Origin: an uncultured Bacteroidales bacterium
GTDB taxonomy: Bacteria; Bacteroidota; Bacteroidia; Bacteroidales; Paludibacteraceae
Direction of reading: 5' to 3'
DNA: 64,000 nt
Assembly (NCBI GenBank): GCA_934667275.1
Contig: CAKULK010000006.1
Span: 1-64,000 of the forward strand
In this document: in pieces, positions 50,471 to 58,834 of the stretch
Position numbering within the stretch: position 1 is the stretch's first letter
Layout: each line of letters opens with the position of its first letter
Position numbers and translations under genes: made by a program
The notes under the pieces: generated by a model
Databases searched by the model: none
Told to the model about the DNA's origin: nothing
What the model saw: the letters and a program-made list of their open reading frames with translations, nothing else

Positions 50471-51628
50471 ATGTTCAACATCTTTTATAACACCGATGCC
50501 GTGACCACCGATGCCGTGACCATAGGCATATTTTGTCTTAACGCCATTCTTGAGACTAACGCAGCAGGTATCATGTTCGCCAAACATCGGCAACAAAACG
50601 ACCGTTCGCGCCTTTTCATTGCCTTTTTCTTTCTAATGTCAGCCTTGGGTTCTTTCGGAGAAATCGCCATTGCGCTTCTTGCGCCCAACTATTCCGACGG
50701 GTTTCTTTTGATGGACTCTACCATCATCCTATGCGGGTTTGCCATATTCTTTCTGCTACTTCTCTATCCCATTGAGATGTTGCGCCCCAATTGGTTGGAT
50801 TGGCGACGTACACTCACCATTCTGTCACCATGGCTTCTTTTAGCCGCCTTGCTTGTAGTTCTGCATTATTTCACCATCCGTCCGCTTCATAGCATAGACG
50901 ACATCTTTCTGTATATCAATGAACCCGATGTTATTCTTCGTGTTATACTGACTTTCATATTCTTACCATACGGCATTTGGCTCTTGTGTCTGCCCTACAA
51001 TTGGGAAAACAGCAGCGCCCCGCTCCCATGGCTGCGGCTTGTCATAGCCATCATCTTCTGCATGACCATCACCTATTTTGCCAGCCGCGGGTTGCGTTTC
51101 TTTTGGGCACATATTGCACACGAGGTATTCTATATTCTCCTTACCTGCATCATCCTTTATATGGAATTAGCAATACGCCTACGAGTGCCTGACAATAAAA
51201 TCAGCAGCGACTATACACCACCTACAATTCCACTTACTTTTGCAAAAAAAGAGGAAATATGCGACACATCTTCTCCCGACATTGTTGTTATTCGACTCCG
51301 GCAAGCATTGGATGATGCAAAAATATGGAAGAACCCCGATTTGACGCAAGAGGAGGTTCTGCAACTTATCGGCACCAATCGTACCTACCTATTGCGCGCC
51401 ATCAAGCAAATAGGCTACAACAATTATTCCGATATGCTCAATCGCTACCGAGTGGAGTATATCCGTACACAACTGCAATCCAATCCATCGCAGAACCTGC
51501 AAAACATTTTCTACGAGGCGGGCTACCGCTCCCGTACCAGTGCTTGGCGCAACTTCACCGCCATCACAGGCTGCTCGCCTGCAGACTTCTGCCAGAAGAA
51601 AATTGACAATACAGATTCCGCTACTTGA
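50471..51628 (+). CDS. Membrane-bound AraC-family regulator
   Basis: The 385-aa protein has six or seven hydrophobic helices in its first 240 residues ('IGIFCLNAILETNAAG', 'MDSTIILCGFAIFFLLLLYP', 'LLLAALLVVLHYF', 'FIFLPYGIWLLCL'). An AraC DNA-binding domain occupies about 270-380: 'EEVLQLIGTNRTYLLRAIKQ', then 'NRYRVEYIRTQLQ', 'FYEAGYRSRTSAWRNF' and 'ITGCSPADF'. This is the 7TM-sensor-plus-AraC type found in Bacteroidota, which likely reads an envelope signal. It is divergent from the metal-binding and efflux genes with about 200 bp between, so control of that operon through 50278-50303 is plausible. It is the only clear protein gene on the plus strand. Confidence 0.85.
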   Translation: MFNIFYNTDAVTTDAVTIGIFCLNAILETNAAGIMFAKHRQQNDRSRLFIAFFFLMSALGSFGEIAIALLAPNYSDGFLLMDSTIILCGFAIFFLLLLYPIEMLRPNWLDWRRTLTILSPWLLLAALLVVLHYFTIRPLHSIDDIFLYINEPDVILRVILTFIFLPYGIWLLCLPYNWENSSAPLPWLRLVIAIIFCMTITYFASRGLRFFWAHIAHEVFYILLTCIILYMELAIRLRVPDNKISSDYTPPTIPLTFAKKEEICDTSSPDIVVIRLRQALDDAKIWKNPDLTQEEVLQLIGTNRTYLLRAIKQIGYNNYSDMLNRYRVEYIRTQLQSNPSQNLQNIFYEAGYRSRTSAWRNFTAITGCSPADFCQKKIDNTDSAT

Positions 51629-51989
51629 ATCCAAATACAAAATATACGGCAGCAATCAAGCACAACGCCGCCACCAGATGATTCCAGCGGAGTTGTGTAT
51701 GGAAAGCCACCATAGAGAATATCACGAATACCGTCAATGTGATAACTTCCTGTATCACTTTCAGTTGCATAAGGCTAAACGGACCTCCGTTCCCGTCGAA
51801 GCCTATCCTGTTAGCAGGAACTTGCAAACAGTATTCAAAAAAAGCAATGCCCCACGAAAATGCAATAACAGCAATCATAGGCCACTTTTGGAACCACGAC
51901 AATTCACCCAACTTCAAATGCCCGTACCAAGCCAATGTCATAAAAACATTGGAACAAACCAACAATAATATAGTGTACAATCCATTCAT
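51621..51989 (-). CDS. DUF486 / DMT-type small membrane protein
   Basis: The 122-aa protein has four hydrophobic spans and the DUF486 landmarks 'YTILLLVCSNVFMTLAWYGH', 'WPMIAVIAFSWGIAFFEYCL', 'VPANRIG' and 'GPFSLMQLKVIQEVITLTVF'. It resembles half-size drug/metabolite-transporter proteins that may dimerise. The ATG at 51989 is preferred over the TTG two codons earlier. Its 3' end overlaps the AraC gene by 8 bp tail to tail, and it starts 9 bp after ttcA stops. Confidence 0.85.
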   Translation of the reverse strand: MNGLYTILLLVCSNVFMTLAWYGHLKLGELSWFQKWPMIAVIAFSWGIAFFEYCLQVPANRIGFDGNGGPFSLMQLKVIQEVITLTVFVIFSMVAFHTQLRWNHLVAALCLIAAVYFVFGFK

Positions 51990-51998
51990 AATCAAATA

Positions 51999-52790
51999 TC
52001 AATTTCGTCTATTCAGTCTCTGCGGCAGATACCCCGCTTTGATATTTTCCATAGCCCCCCAGATAGAATCGCGGACATTAGGATTAAGCGTCTCCAGTTG
52101 TTTCAACAGTTGCTTTACTTCGGAACGACTGCTCTCTTTTTCAAACGGGCATAGTTTCATTTGCTTTTGGTAGCCGGATAGTTGAGCATATCGTTGCAGG
52201 TCTTTCTCCTCAATAAGGCACAATGGACGAATCATCCGTATGGGCATTTTCTCCATTTGCAGCAAAGGCGCAATCGTGCCAAAACTACCTTGGAAGATGA
52301 GATTCATCAATAGGGTTTCGACGATATCGTCCTTATGGTGTCCAAACGCGATTTTATTGCATCCCAACTCCTGCGCTACATCAAACAACGCCTTACGCCG
52401 ATACCACGAGCACAAGAAACACGGGTCTTTCTGCTTGTGCGCTGCCTGCGTCATATTGATGTTCAAGGGCACATCACTAATCTCGGTATCTTTCACTACA
52501 AACGGTACATTCACTGCCTTACAAAACCGCTCCAAATATGACAAATCGCTTTGATATGCACGTTCCCGCACCCTCACATGTACAGCCGTGACCTGGAAAC
52601 GAGGCACATACACCTGCGCCCGCTTGCCCAATAGTTCCACCAGTGCCAATGAGTCTTTGCCCCCGCTCAAACCTATCAATATATGGTCGCCATCGGCTAT
52701 CAGCCCATAGTCGGCGCACGCCTTGTGAAAACGTTTGGTAATACGTGATTGCAACCGGATATACTCCACTTGTTCAGGACTTCGCTCCAT
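51999..52790 (-). CDS. ttcA: TtcA-like tRNA 2-thiolation enzyme
   Basis: The 263-aa protein has the PP-loop 'ILIGLSGGKDSLALVELL' (about 37-54), the cysteine pair 'DPCFLCSWYRRKALFDVA' and 'NKIAFGHHKDDIVETLLMNL', with a third cysteine in 'MKLCPFEKES'. This is the TtcA/TIGR00269 ATP-pyrophosphatase class that binds a 4Fe-4S cluster and thiolates tRNA (position 32 cytidine in TtcA). It has its own promoter (52823-52853). Distinction from other PP-loop thiolases is by resemblance only. Confidence 0.85.
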   Translation of the reverse strand: MERSPEQVEYIRLQSRITKRFHKACADYGLIADGDHILIGLSGGKDSLALVELLGKRAQVYVPRFQVTAVHVRVRERAYQSDLSYLERFCKAVNVPFVVKDTEISDVPLNINMTQAAHKQKDPCFLCSWYRRKALFDVAQELGCNKIAFGHHKDDIVETLLMNLIFQGSFGTIAPLLQMEKMPIRMIRPLCLIEEKDLQRYAQLSGYQKQMKLCPFEKESSRSEVKQLLKQLETLNPNVRDSIWGAMENIKAGYLPQRLNRRN

Positions 52791-52822
52791 TTTTCTGCTT
52801 TCTTACTCTTTCTAAACCCCTG

Positions 52823-52853
52823 CAAAGGTACTAAAAATGAGTGTATTTCACAA
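52823..52853 (-). promoter_or_regulatory. Promoter of ttcA
   Basis: TACCTTTG (52823-52830) with TTG (52851-52853) 20 bp upstream on the minus strand; start codon at 52790. Confidence 0.6.
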
Positions 52854-52898
52854 TAAGAGCCAAGAAAAACACTTTTTTGCGTTTTTTTTGACTAAATA

Positions 52899-52930
52899 TT
52901 TGGTTGGTTCAAAAAAAAGCAGTACCTTTG
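52899..52930 (+). promoter_or_regulatory. Promoter of the tRNA cluster
   Basis: TTTG (52899-52902) and TACCTTTG (52923-52930) are 20 bp apart; the first tRNA starts at 52971. Confidence 0.7.
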
Positions 52931-52970
52931 CACCCGCTTTCGAGAAGAAAGCGAGTGTTCTTTCACTTTT

Positions 52971-53043
<73 letters not shown>

Positions 53044-53087
53044 CAAGAAAAGAGCAGGACTACGTTCCTGCTTTTTTTCTAAGTGCC

Positions 53088-53169
53088 GCCCGAATGGCGG
53101 AATTGGTAGACGCGCTCGTTTCAGGTGCGAGTGTTGAGAGACGTGCAGGTTCGAGTCCTGTTTCGGGCA
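53088..53169 (+). tRNA. tRNA-Leu (anticodon CAG)
   Basis: The 82-nt class II tRNA has acceptor GCCCGAA/TTCGGGC, D-arm starting GCGGAATTGGTAGACGC, anticodon loop TTCAGGT (CAG), a long variable arm, and T-loop TTCGAGT. Confidence 0.92.
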
Positions 53170-53195
53170 CGAGAAGTGGTCTTATAAAAAATAAA

Positions 53196-53279
53196 GCGCA
53201 GGTGGTGAAATTGGTATACACGCTACTTTGAGGGGGTAGTGGTCGCAAGATCGTGTGAGTTCGAGTCTCATCCTGCGCA
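53196..53279 (+). tRNA. tRNA-Leu (anticodon GAG)
   Basis: The 84-nt class II tRNA has acceptor GCGCAGG/CCTGCGC, anticodon stem CTACT/GGTAG with loop TTGAGGG (GAG), a long variable arm, and T-loop TTCGAGT. Confidence 0.92.
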
Positions 53280-53289
53280 CAAAAGCAAG

Positions 53290-53331
53290 GAATGGTCAAG
53301 GGTCGTAAAAGACGACTGACCATTCTTTTTT
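53290..53331 (+). terminator. Intrinsic terminator of the tRNA cluster
   Basis: GAATGGTCA pairs with TGACCATTC, an inner GTCGT-AAAA-GACGAC stem extends it, and TTTTTT follows. It sits 10 bp after the last tRNA. Confidence 0.85.
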
Positions 53332-53450
53332 CTTATGCGCTCTCACCATTCTCTTTGTACATATATATAAATTATACATACGTATCAAAAGCCCCCTCCA
53401 AACACATCATGCAACACCAATAGTTGCTTAATTGACCATACTACCCTGCG

Positions 53451-54002
53451 TCAATCAACACGTATTTTCACCACCAACTTGATTACAGGTTGTTTCAAAG
53501 GATGCTCCATACACGGCTCATGAATGTCGTGCGGAAAGAAAATAAAGAAGTTGTCCGAGGTAGCCTCATGTAAATCTTTTGGCATAGGACGAAAATCATA
53601 AAAAGCAATATCCGCATCTTCATTGTAGGGTATTAACACGGGCCGGTTTTCATTCCGCGTGATACCAATAAACTCACACCCTTTTGCCACATACTGCACA
53701 TCAATATAACGTTGATGTGCCTCGCCGCGACACTCATCCCACGGCTTTGGCATATAGCAGTCAATATTCACATAAACATCTTCCGATAATACAATTCTAC
53801 CGCTTTGCAGTTGCGACAACACTTCAGCATATTCTTTTTCCGTCTGTTGCTCAGGAAACAAATGAGTCAGAAACTGAAAAGCCGTTTGCCAACGTTCCGG
53901 ATGTACAGCAAAGTTTTTTTTCACATCCGCCATACAAACAGAGGCATCAGCAGAAGCACGGAAAGGAGTGGAAATAGCGTTATCAATAATATCAAAATAC
54001 AT
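53451..54002 (-). CDS. YhcH/YjgK/YiaL family protein (DUF386)
   Basis: The 183-aa protein has the family core: 'DVYVNIDCYMPKPWDECRGE', 'AHQRYIDVQYVAKGCEFIGI', 'EDADIAFYDFRPM', 'FFIFFPHDIHEPCMEH' and 'VIKLVVKIRVD'. It forms a cupin-like barrel with conserved His/Glu/Asp metal ligands (AHxxYxDxQ, FPxDxHxP). Members are linked to sugar and sialic-acid metabolism and to EbgC; the ligand is unknown. It stands alone with no sugar genes nearby. Confidence 0.85.
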   Translation of the reverse strand: MYFDIIDNAISTPFRASADASVCMADVKKNFAVHPERWQTAFQFLTHLFPEQQTEKEYAEVLSQLQSGRIVLSEDVYVNIDCYMPKPWDECRGEAHQRYIDVQYVAKGCEFIGITRNENRPVLIPYNEDADIAFYDFRPMPKDLHEATSDNFFIFFPHDIHEPCMEHPLKQPVIKLVVKIRVD

Positions 54003-54045
54003 ACAACTAAAATTTTACAGGGACATATAACTAATCTCCTTAAAC

Positions 54046-54080
54046 AAGCAAGACCCGCCTATAAGAGGCAGGTCTTGCTT
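54046..54080 (-). terminator. Terminator hairpin of the exb operon
   Basis: AAGCAAGACC (54046-54055) pairs perfectly with GGTCTTGCTT (54071-54080), extended by GCCT/AGGC. It lies 26 bp after the exbD stop at 54106. The T run on the minus strand is short. Confidence 0.7.
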
Positions 54081-54105
54081 ATTAATAAACATCACGTGCT
54101 ACAAA

Positions 54106-54576
54106 TTAATAACTGGTACGCTGAGTGGCAGCATAGGTTATCTTCAACGCATAGGCACGACGAAGTTCTTGCTTAATGTCAGCAATAATACCCATCTTGG
54201 TCTCTTTGTCCGCTTTGATGCAGACGGTCATAAGACCTTGGTCGGACTCTTTCATTGAAGAACGTTCGTTGATGATATAATCACCAATCTCACTTTTCTC
54301 GGCGAAAGCATCATCCAACTGGATACGCGTTTCTGCACCATATTGCTTACGGAACTCTGCCGTGGGCGTACCTACATAAATGTAGCGAATCAACGATTTC
54401 TTTTCCAACTTGGTAAGTTCAGTTGCCTGCGGGTTGGAAATCTGCACTTTCATATTCACCTCTTTCATAGAGGTTACAGACATGAAGAAGAACAGCAACA
54501 TGAAGATGATATCGGGGAGTGACGACGTATTAAGTGCCGGCATCTCGCGTTTCTCGTTTCTACGAATCTTTGCCAT
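54106..54576 (-). CDS. exbD: ExbD/TolR-type energy transducer (second)
   Basis: The 156-aa protein has a short basic N-terminus and one membrane helix at about 19-38 ('SLPDIIFMLLFFFMSVTSMK') with the conserved proton-path aspartate in the S-x-P/A-D-I motif. A periplasmic domain follows ('GLMTVCIKADKETKMGIIAD', then 'IKQELRRAYALKITYA'). It works with ExbB to power TonB-dependent uptake. It starts 2 bp after the other exbD. Confidence 0.88.
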   Translation of the reverse strand: MAKIRRNEKREMPALNTSSLPDIIFMLLFFFMSVTSMKEVNMKVQISNPQATELTKLEKKSLIRYIYVGTPTAEFRKQYGAETRIQLDDAFAEKSEIGDYIINERSSMKESDQGLMTVCIKADKETKMGIIADIKQELRRAYALKITYAATQRTSY

Positions 54577-54578
54577 AG

Positions 54579-55163
54579 TTACTTGTCTCCTCCATAGTTT
54601 TTAGGTTCAGCCTCAGATATTTTCTGAGGATAAATCTTCTGAATTTGCTTCTGTTGATCCTCTTCCAATTCGTTATACGACTTATGGAAATACTGCTGTG
54701 CGCATTCGTTACGCAACTCATTATAGGCGGCTACCAATTCATTTTGCACCTCCAAATACGCCTGATACTGCGTCTCCGCATCGTTTTGAACAGAGATTAC
54801 GTGATCTTTAGCGTACTTTAACGTCCCGAACGGCGCACCGAAATCCTCCTCATAGAGTTTCGGCATATTCGGGTCTTCCTCGGGGTTCGCAATGAATTCT
54901 TTCGCCTTCGCGCGCAGTTGCCGAACATCCATCGGCTGCCCTTGAACAAGCAGTTTGTTCTCCCAATTGATCTTCACAACAAACAAGTTACGCTTGTTGA
55001 TATCAGTATCCTCGACTTTTTGGTCAGCAGGAACAGGAGGCGGCAAACGGCGAGCCAAACCCTGGTTAACATCCATAGAGGTCGTCACCAAGAAGAAGAT
55101 GAGCAGCAAGAACGAGATGTCCGCCATAGAACTGGCGTTAATCTGCGGAATTTTCTTTGCCAT
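54579..55163 (-). CDS. exbD: ExbD/TolR-type energy transducer (first, long periplasmic part)
   Basis: The 194-aa protein begins MAKKIPQINASSMADISFLL. Its membrane helix at about 13-32 holds the proton-path aspartate (S-M-A-D-I), followed by the 'RRLPPPVPAD' linker. The periplasmic part is larger than usual and contains a roughly 60-residue charged helix ('VQNELVAAYNELRNECAQQY', 'HKSYNELEEDQQKQIQKIYP'). Paired non-identical ExbD proteins are typical for Bacteroidota. The start at 55163 (MAKK) fits the family better than 55169. Confidence 0.88.
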   Translation of the reverse strand: MAKKIPQINASSMADISFLLLIFFLVTTSMDVNQGLARRLPPPVPADQKVEDTDINKRNLFVVKINWENKLLVQGQPMDVRQLRAKAKEFIANPEEDPNMPKLYEEDFGAPFGTLKYAKDHVISVQNDAETQYQAYLEVQNELVAAYNELRNECAQQYFHKSYNELEEDQQKQIQKIYPQKISEAEPKNYGGDK

Positions 55164-55175
55164 AACCAACCGTAA

Positions 55176-55652
55176 TTACTTCTTGCACTTAGTATAAATG
55201 ACACCCCAAACGAGTGTAACAATAGTGGCAGCAGTAAGCAGATAGGTGAGATACATAATCGCATCACTCATACGAGCCATATTGCCGACATTGTCGGTAC
55301 CCTCATAACCGAGGATTTCCACCTTATCTGGGCTACCCAAGAACCAGCATGCCACGCATACGAGTACAAACCCGATTACAACAGCCAACTGGGTGAAGCC
55401 TTTCTTCTTGTCCACCTTGAAGGTATTGACAAATCCCCAAATAACTACACATAAGGTAACGAGACAAACAAGTGCTACCAAAATGTAGTTCCAACCCAAG
55501 AACAGGTCTGTGAACAAAGGTATATTCAGGAAGTCTCCTGCCACCTCCAGAGTACCTTCGGAACCTCCTGCATAGAACATCACCGAAACGACGATGCCCA
55601 CCAGCAAGAGTACCAAAACGGTAATCTTAGGTAATAACTTATAATTCTTCAT
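55176..55652 (-). CDS. Membrane protein of the exb operon
   Basis: The 158-aa protein has four hydrophobic helices at about 9-27, 48-70, 85-104 and 128-150 ('VLVLLLVGIVVSVMFYAGG', 'YILVALVCLVTLCVVIWGF', 'TQLAVVIGFVLVCVACWFLG', 'YLTYLLTAATIVTLVWGVIY'). A small uncharacterised four-helix protein between exbB and exbD is a recurring feature of Bacteroidota operons, so an accessory role in the proton channel is likely, though no motif shows it. Confidence 0.75.
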   Translation of the reverse strand: MKNYKLLPKITVLVLLLVGIVVSVMFYAGGSEGTLEVAGDFLNIPLFTDLFLGWNYILVALVCLVTLCVVIWGFVNTFKVDKKKGFTQLAVVIGFVLVCVACWFLGSPDKVEILGYEGTDNVGNMARMSDAIMYLTYLLTAATIVTLVWGVIYTKCKK

Positions 55653-55706
55653 AATAATCTAATTTTGCAAGTTTAACCAAATACGTTCCGTGCGATGCAA
55701 AATCGA

Positions 55707-56537
55707 TTACTTTTTGTGTTTTGCGTCGTAGTCAACCACGAGGTCAAGCAGGCTGATAGAACTGTCTTCCATCTCGTTTACCAGACCCTCAACAAGGCTA
55801 AGGATGTAGTTGTAGAACAATTGGAGAATGATAGCGATAACCAAACCGAGGAGGGTGGTCAACAGAGCGACCTTGATACCACCGGCAACGACTGTAGCCG
55901 AGATGTCACCTACCTGTTGAATCTTATCGAATGCCTGAATCATACCGATGATGGTTCCCAAGAATCCCAACGACGGAGCGATGGAAATAAACAAAGAAAT
56001 CCAAGAGAGGTTCTTCTCCAAGAGACCGAGTTGAACGCCACCATAACTTGCCACAGTCTTCTCCACTACATCAACGCCCTCGTCGTAACGACTCAGACCT
56101 TGGTAGAAAATGCTGGCAACAGGACCACGGGTGTTGCGGCAAACCTCAAGTGCCTTCTCGATACCACCCTCGTTGAGTGCTTTCTCAATCTTCTCAAGCA
56201 ATGCCTTTGTATTCGTCTTGCTCAAACTCAGATAGATGATACGCTCAATGCAAAGAGCCAAACCAAATACCAAGCAGAGGAGAGTGGCAGCCATAAAGCC
56301 TGCACCACCTTCGATAAACTTAGTCTTCAATGTTTTATGAAGAGCAACGAGACCACCTTCTTCTGCCTCTTGAACAGCGGGAGCCTCTTCTACAGCAACC
56401 GTCTCTGCCACAGCAGGAGCCTCAGTTACTTGTTCTTCTGCAGCGGGCGCAGCGTCCGTTGCCTCTTGAGCCATTACAGCAACGCCATTAAAGGCGAACA
56501 TTGCCAATACCGTAAGGGTTGCAAAAACTTTTTTCAT
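55707..56537 (-). CDS. exbB: ExbB/MotA/TolQ proton channel with N-terminal extension
   Basis: The 276-aa protein has a cleavable-looking signal segment (MKKVFATLTVLAMFAFNGVA), a 40-residue Ala/Glu/Val linker ('EEQVTEAPAVAETVAVEEAP') and the three-helix ExbB core: 'GFMAATLLCLVFGLALCIER', 'WISLFISIAPSLGFLGTIIG' and 'GIKVALLTTLLGLVIAIILQ'. The upstream frame to 56708 covers tRNA-Ser sequence and is not coding. It heads the operon exbB - membrane protein - exbD - exbD. The acidic linker is longer than in E. coli ExbB. Confidence 0.88.
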   Translation of the reverse strand: MKKVFATLTVLAMFAFNGVAVMAQEATDAAPAAEEQVTEAPAVAETVAVEEAPAVQEAEEGGLVALHKTLKTKFIEGGAGFMAATLLCLVFGLALCIERIIYLSLSKTNTKALLEKIEKALNEGGIEKALEVCRNTRGPVASIFYQGLSRYDEGVDVVEKTVASYGGVQLGLLEKNLSWISLFISIAPSLGFLGTIIGMIQAFDKIQQVGDISATVVAGGIKVALLTTLLGLVIAIILQLFYNYILSLVEGLVNEMEDSSISLLDLVVDYDAKHKK

Positions 56538-56717
56538 ACGATTATCGTTTTTTTGTTGAGTTATTAGTTTATTTCTGCGATATAAGGTAAGAACTCCGTG
56601 AGAGACAGGGATTTCTGCGCAATCCCCACCGTCTGCCACGGGCATCCGGTATAAGTCTTTTTGTTCACGCGTCGCGCTTGTGCAAGCACAGACGCGCTGC
56701 GTTCTCAAAAATCCTTG

Positions 56718-56805
56718 CGGAGAGACGGGGATTCGAACCCCGGAAACCCTTTTGGAGTTTACACGCTTTCCAGGCGTGCCTCTTCAACCACTCGAGCATC
56801 TCTCC
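56718..56805 (-). tRNA. tRNA-Ser (anticodon GGA)
   Basis: The 88-nt class II tRNA has acceptor GGAGAGA/TCTCTCC, anticodon stem CACGC/GCGTG with loop CTGGAAA (GGA), a long variable arm, T-loop TTCGAAT, and discriminator G. Confidence 0.92.
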
Positions 56806-56908
56806 TCTCAAAACAACCGTTGCTGCGCAACGCTCGTTTTGGTTGGGCTACTATATACTTTGCTTCCTATGCGGATTATACACAAACCCAACTTGCACAA
56901 AAGCGGCG

Positions 56909-56941
56909 CAAAGTTACAAAAAAAAACTGATATGCGTGCAA
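56909..56941 (-). promoter_or_regulatory. Promoter of tRNA-Ser (and possibly exbB)
   Basis: TAACTTTG (56909-56916) with TTGC (56938-56941) 21 bp upstream on the minus strand. The first product is tRNA-Ser at 56805; no separate TAnnTTTG site is seen before exbB at 56537, so read-through is possible. Confidence 0.6.
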
Positions 56942-56969
56942 TAGTTTGCAGATTTTTTTGCTTTTTTCT

Positions 56970-57743
56970 TTATTTCAGTCCAAAAAGAGACTTTGCATTG
57001 GCTGTTGTGACCATATTTATATAGTCGGACGTACAATGATACACCTGCGCCAAACGCTCCATCACAAAAGACATCCAACGGCTTTCATTACGTTTGCCCC
57101 TGTTCGGCACAGGTGCCATATACGGGGCATCCGTCTCCAAAACAATCCGTTCAAGCGGCACATGCACCAACGTTTCTGCCAGTTTGCAGTTTTTGAAAGT
57201 CAGAACACCTCCTATGCCCAAGTAATAGCCCAACTCCAACACCTGCTTTGCCACCTCGGCAGAACCACTGAAACAATGCATTACCCCCTGCACCGCGGGA
57301 AACTCCTGCAAAATGCCCAAACAATCGGCAGTGGCATCACGGCTATGAATCATCACGGGCAACTTCAGGTCTTCTGCCCATTGCATCTGTGTACGCAAAA
57401 CTATCTGCTGTTCAACACGACAGGTAGTGTCAAAATGATAATCCAACCCGATTTCTCCAATCGCAACAAGGGGTACGGCTGTTTGGCGACGCAAGATAAT
57501 GGCCTCGTGAATATGTTGCAGTTGCGTTTGCCAATCCTGCCCAACATTCTCAGGATGCAACCCCAAGGCAGGGTAGAGATAGTTCGGGAAACGATTGCAG
57601 AGATTCAACACGGAAGATATGGAGGTCTCATCAATTCCCGGCACCAAGATACACTCCACACCATCCTCTTTCTGTTCTTCCAAAAAAGCGGGCAGGTTAT
57701 CCGCATATTGCGGGTCGTCAATATGACAATGCGTATCTATCAT
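56970..57743 (-). CDS. tatD: TatD-family metal-dependent hydrolase
   Basis: The 257-aa protein has the TatD motifs: 'MIDTHCHIDDPQYADNLPAF' (HxH), 'ALGLHPENVGQDW', 'AIGEIGLDYHFDTT' (EIGLDY), 'PVMIHSRDATADCL', 'GVMHCFSGSAEVAKQVLELG' and 'IVLETDAPYMAPVPNRGKRN'. All metal ligands (His, Glu, Asp) are present. TatD proteins are 3'-5' DNA/RNA exonucleases or deoxyribonucleases in the cytosol. The upstream gene ends 90 bp away. Confidence 0.93.
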   Translation of the reverse strand: MIDTHCHIDDPQYADNLPAFLEEQKEDGVECILVPGIDETSISSVLNLCNRFPNYLYPALGLHPENVGQDWQTQLQHIHEAIILRRQTAVPLVAIGEIGLDYHFDTTCRVEQQIVLRTQMQWAEDLKLPVMIHSRDATADCLGILQEFPAVQGVMHCFSGSAEVAKQVLELGYYLGIGGVLTFKNCKLAETLVHVPLERIVLETDAPYMAPVPNRGKRNESRWMSFVMERLAQVYHCTSDYINMVTTANAKSLFGLK

Positions 57744-57762
57744 CTTAGCAATTCAGACCAGT

Positions 57763-57784
57763 CTATCCTATAACTATCCTATAA
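57763..57784. repeat. Exact 11-bp duplication
   Basis: CTATCCTATAA occurs twice in tandem between the DAHP synthase and tatD genes. Confidence 0.6.
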
Positions 57785-57832
57785 CAAAATTCCCTACTTT
57801 GAATTGTTCTTTTATGTCCCTTCTTCCGAAAA

Positions 57833-58831
57833 TCAGACGAGGGTTTTGCCGATGGCGGCGGCGAGGGGGGCGAGGGAGGTGTAGAGGGCGCGGAACTGGT
57901 CGTGGGAGAGTTGCTGGGGAGCATCGCTCTTCGCCACGGAGGGATTGGGGTGCGTCTCTATCAGGAGACCGTCGATGCCCATCGCCGTGCAGGCACGTGC
58001 CAGGTCGCTGACACCATAATTATAGCCCATGGCATGGCTGGGGTCGAGGATAACGGGCAGATTGGCGTGCTGCTTGATCCACGCCACACCGCATAAATCC
58101 AGTGTGAAGCGCGTCTTGGTTTCAAAAGTGCGAATACCACGCTCGCAGAGAATGACCTGATTGTTTCCGCAACTCATGATGAAGTCCGCGCCATCCATAA
58201 ACTCCTGCAAGGTGGTGCCAAAGCCACGCTTGAGGATGACGGGTTTGCCACATTCGCCGGCGGCAGTGAGGAGCGCATGGTCGTACATCGATTTGGCTCC
58301 AATCTGCACAATATCAGCATATTGGATTACCTTGTCGGCGTGCGAGGCGTCACGCATCTCGGTGGCGATGAGCAGTCCGTATTTGTCGCGCATCTCGGCG
58401 AGGAGTTTCAGACCGTCTTCGCCCAATCCGCGGAACGTGTAGGGGGAAGTGCGGGGCTTGTAGCAGCCTGCGCGCAGGACGCGAATGCCCTGACTGACAA
58501 GCATTTGACAGGACTGTTCTATCTGCTCGCGGCTCTCGACGGCACAGGGTCCGGCAACCATCAGTTGGTTGCGCCCGTCGCCCCCGATGTAGGTGTCGCC
58601 GATGTCAATGCGGTATGTATCAGGATAATAGGTGCGCGACGAGAGTTGCATATCCGTAGGCATTGCCCACCACGCTGTGGCAATGCCCTCCAAGGCGGGT
58701 GGCAAGGTCTGCATGGTGCAGTTGGTGAGGAGAACGTGCGCATCGGGGCGGCGCAGATAGAGGGCTTCTATCGAGGTCGCGAGGTCGCGGGCACGCTGTT
58801 CGCTGAGGGTGACGGGCAAATGGATAATCAT
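57833..58831 (-). CDS. 3-deoxy-7-phosphoheptulonate (DAHP) synthase
   Basis: The 332-aa protein has an N-terminal regulatory-like region (1-85) and a class I-beta DAHP synthase barrel: 'LMVAGPCAVESREQIEQSCQ', 'GIRVLRAGCYKPRTSPYTFR', 'GKPVILKRGFGTTLQEFMDG', 'NQVILCERGIRTFETKTRFT', 'LPVILDPSHAMGYN' and 'GLLIETHPNPSVAKSDAPQQ'. It joins PEP and erythrose-4-phosphate in the first shikimate step. It lies 3 bp after kdsD, so the operon contains two homologous PEP-aldolases (this and KdsA). Confidence 0.93.
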   Translation of the reverse strand: MIIHLPVTLSEQRARDLATSIEALYLRRPDAHVLLTNCTMQTLPPALEGIATAWWAMPTDMQLSSRTYYPDTYRIDIGDTYIGGDGRNQLMVAGPCAVESREQIEQSCQMLVSQGIRVLRAGCYKPRTSPYTFRGLGEDGLKLLAEMRDKYGLLIATEMRDASHADKVIQYADIVQIGAKSMYDHALLTAAGECGKPVILKRGFGTTLQEFMDGADFIMSCGNNQVILCERGIRTFETKTRFTLDLCGVAWIKQHANLPVILDPSHAMGYNYGVSDLARACTAMGIDGLLIETHPNPSVAKSDAPQQLSHDQFRALYTSLAPLAAAIGKTLV

Positions 58832-58834
58832 GGA

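Noticed and set aside
50369..50471. Earlier start of the AraC-type regulator
   Set aside because: The TTG at 50369 lies inside the -7 promoter element, upstream of the expected transcription start.
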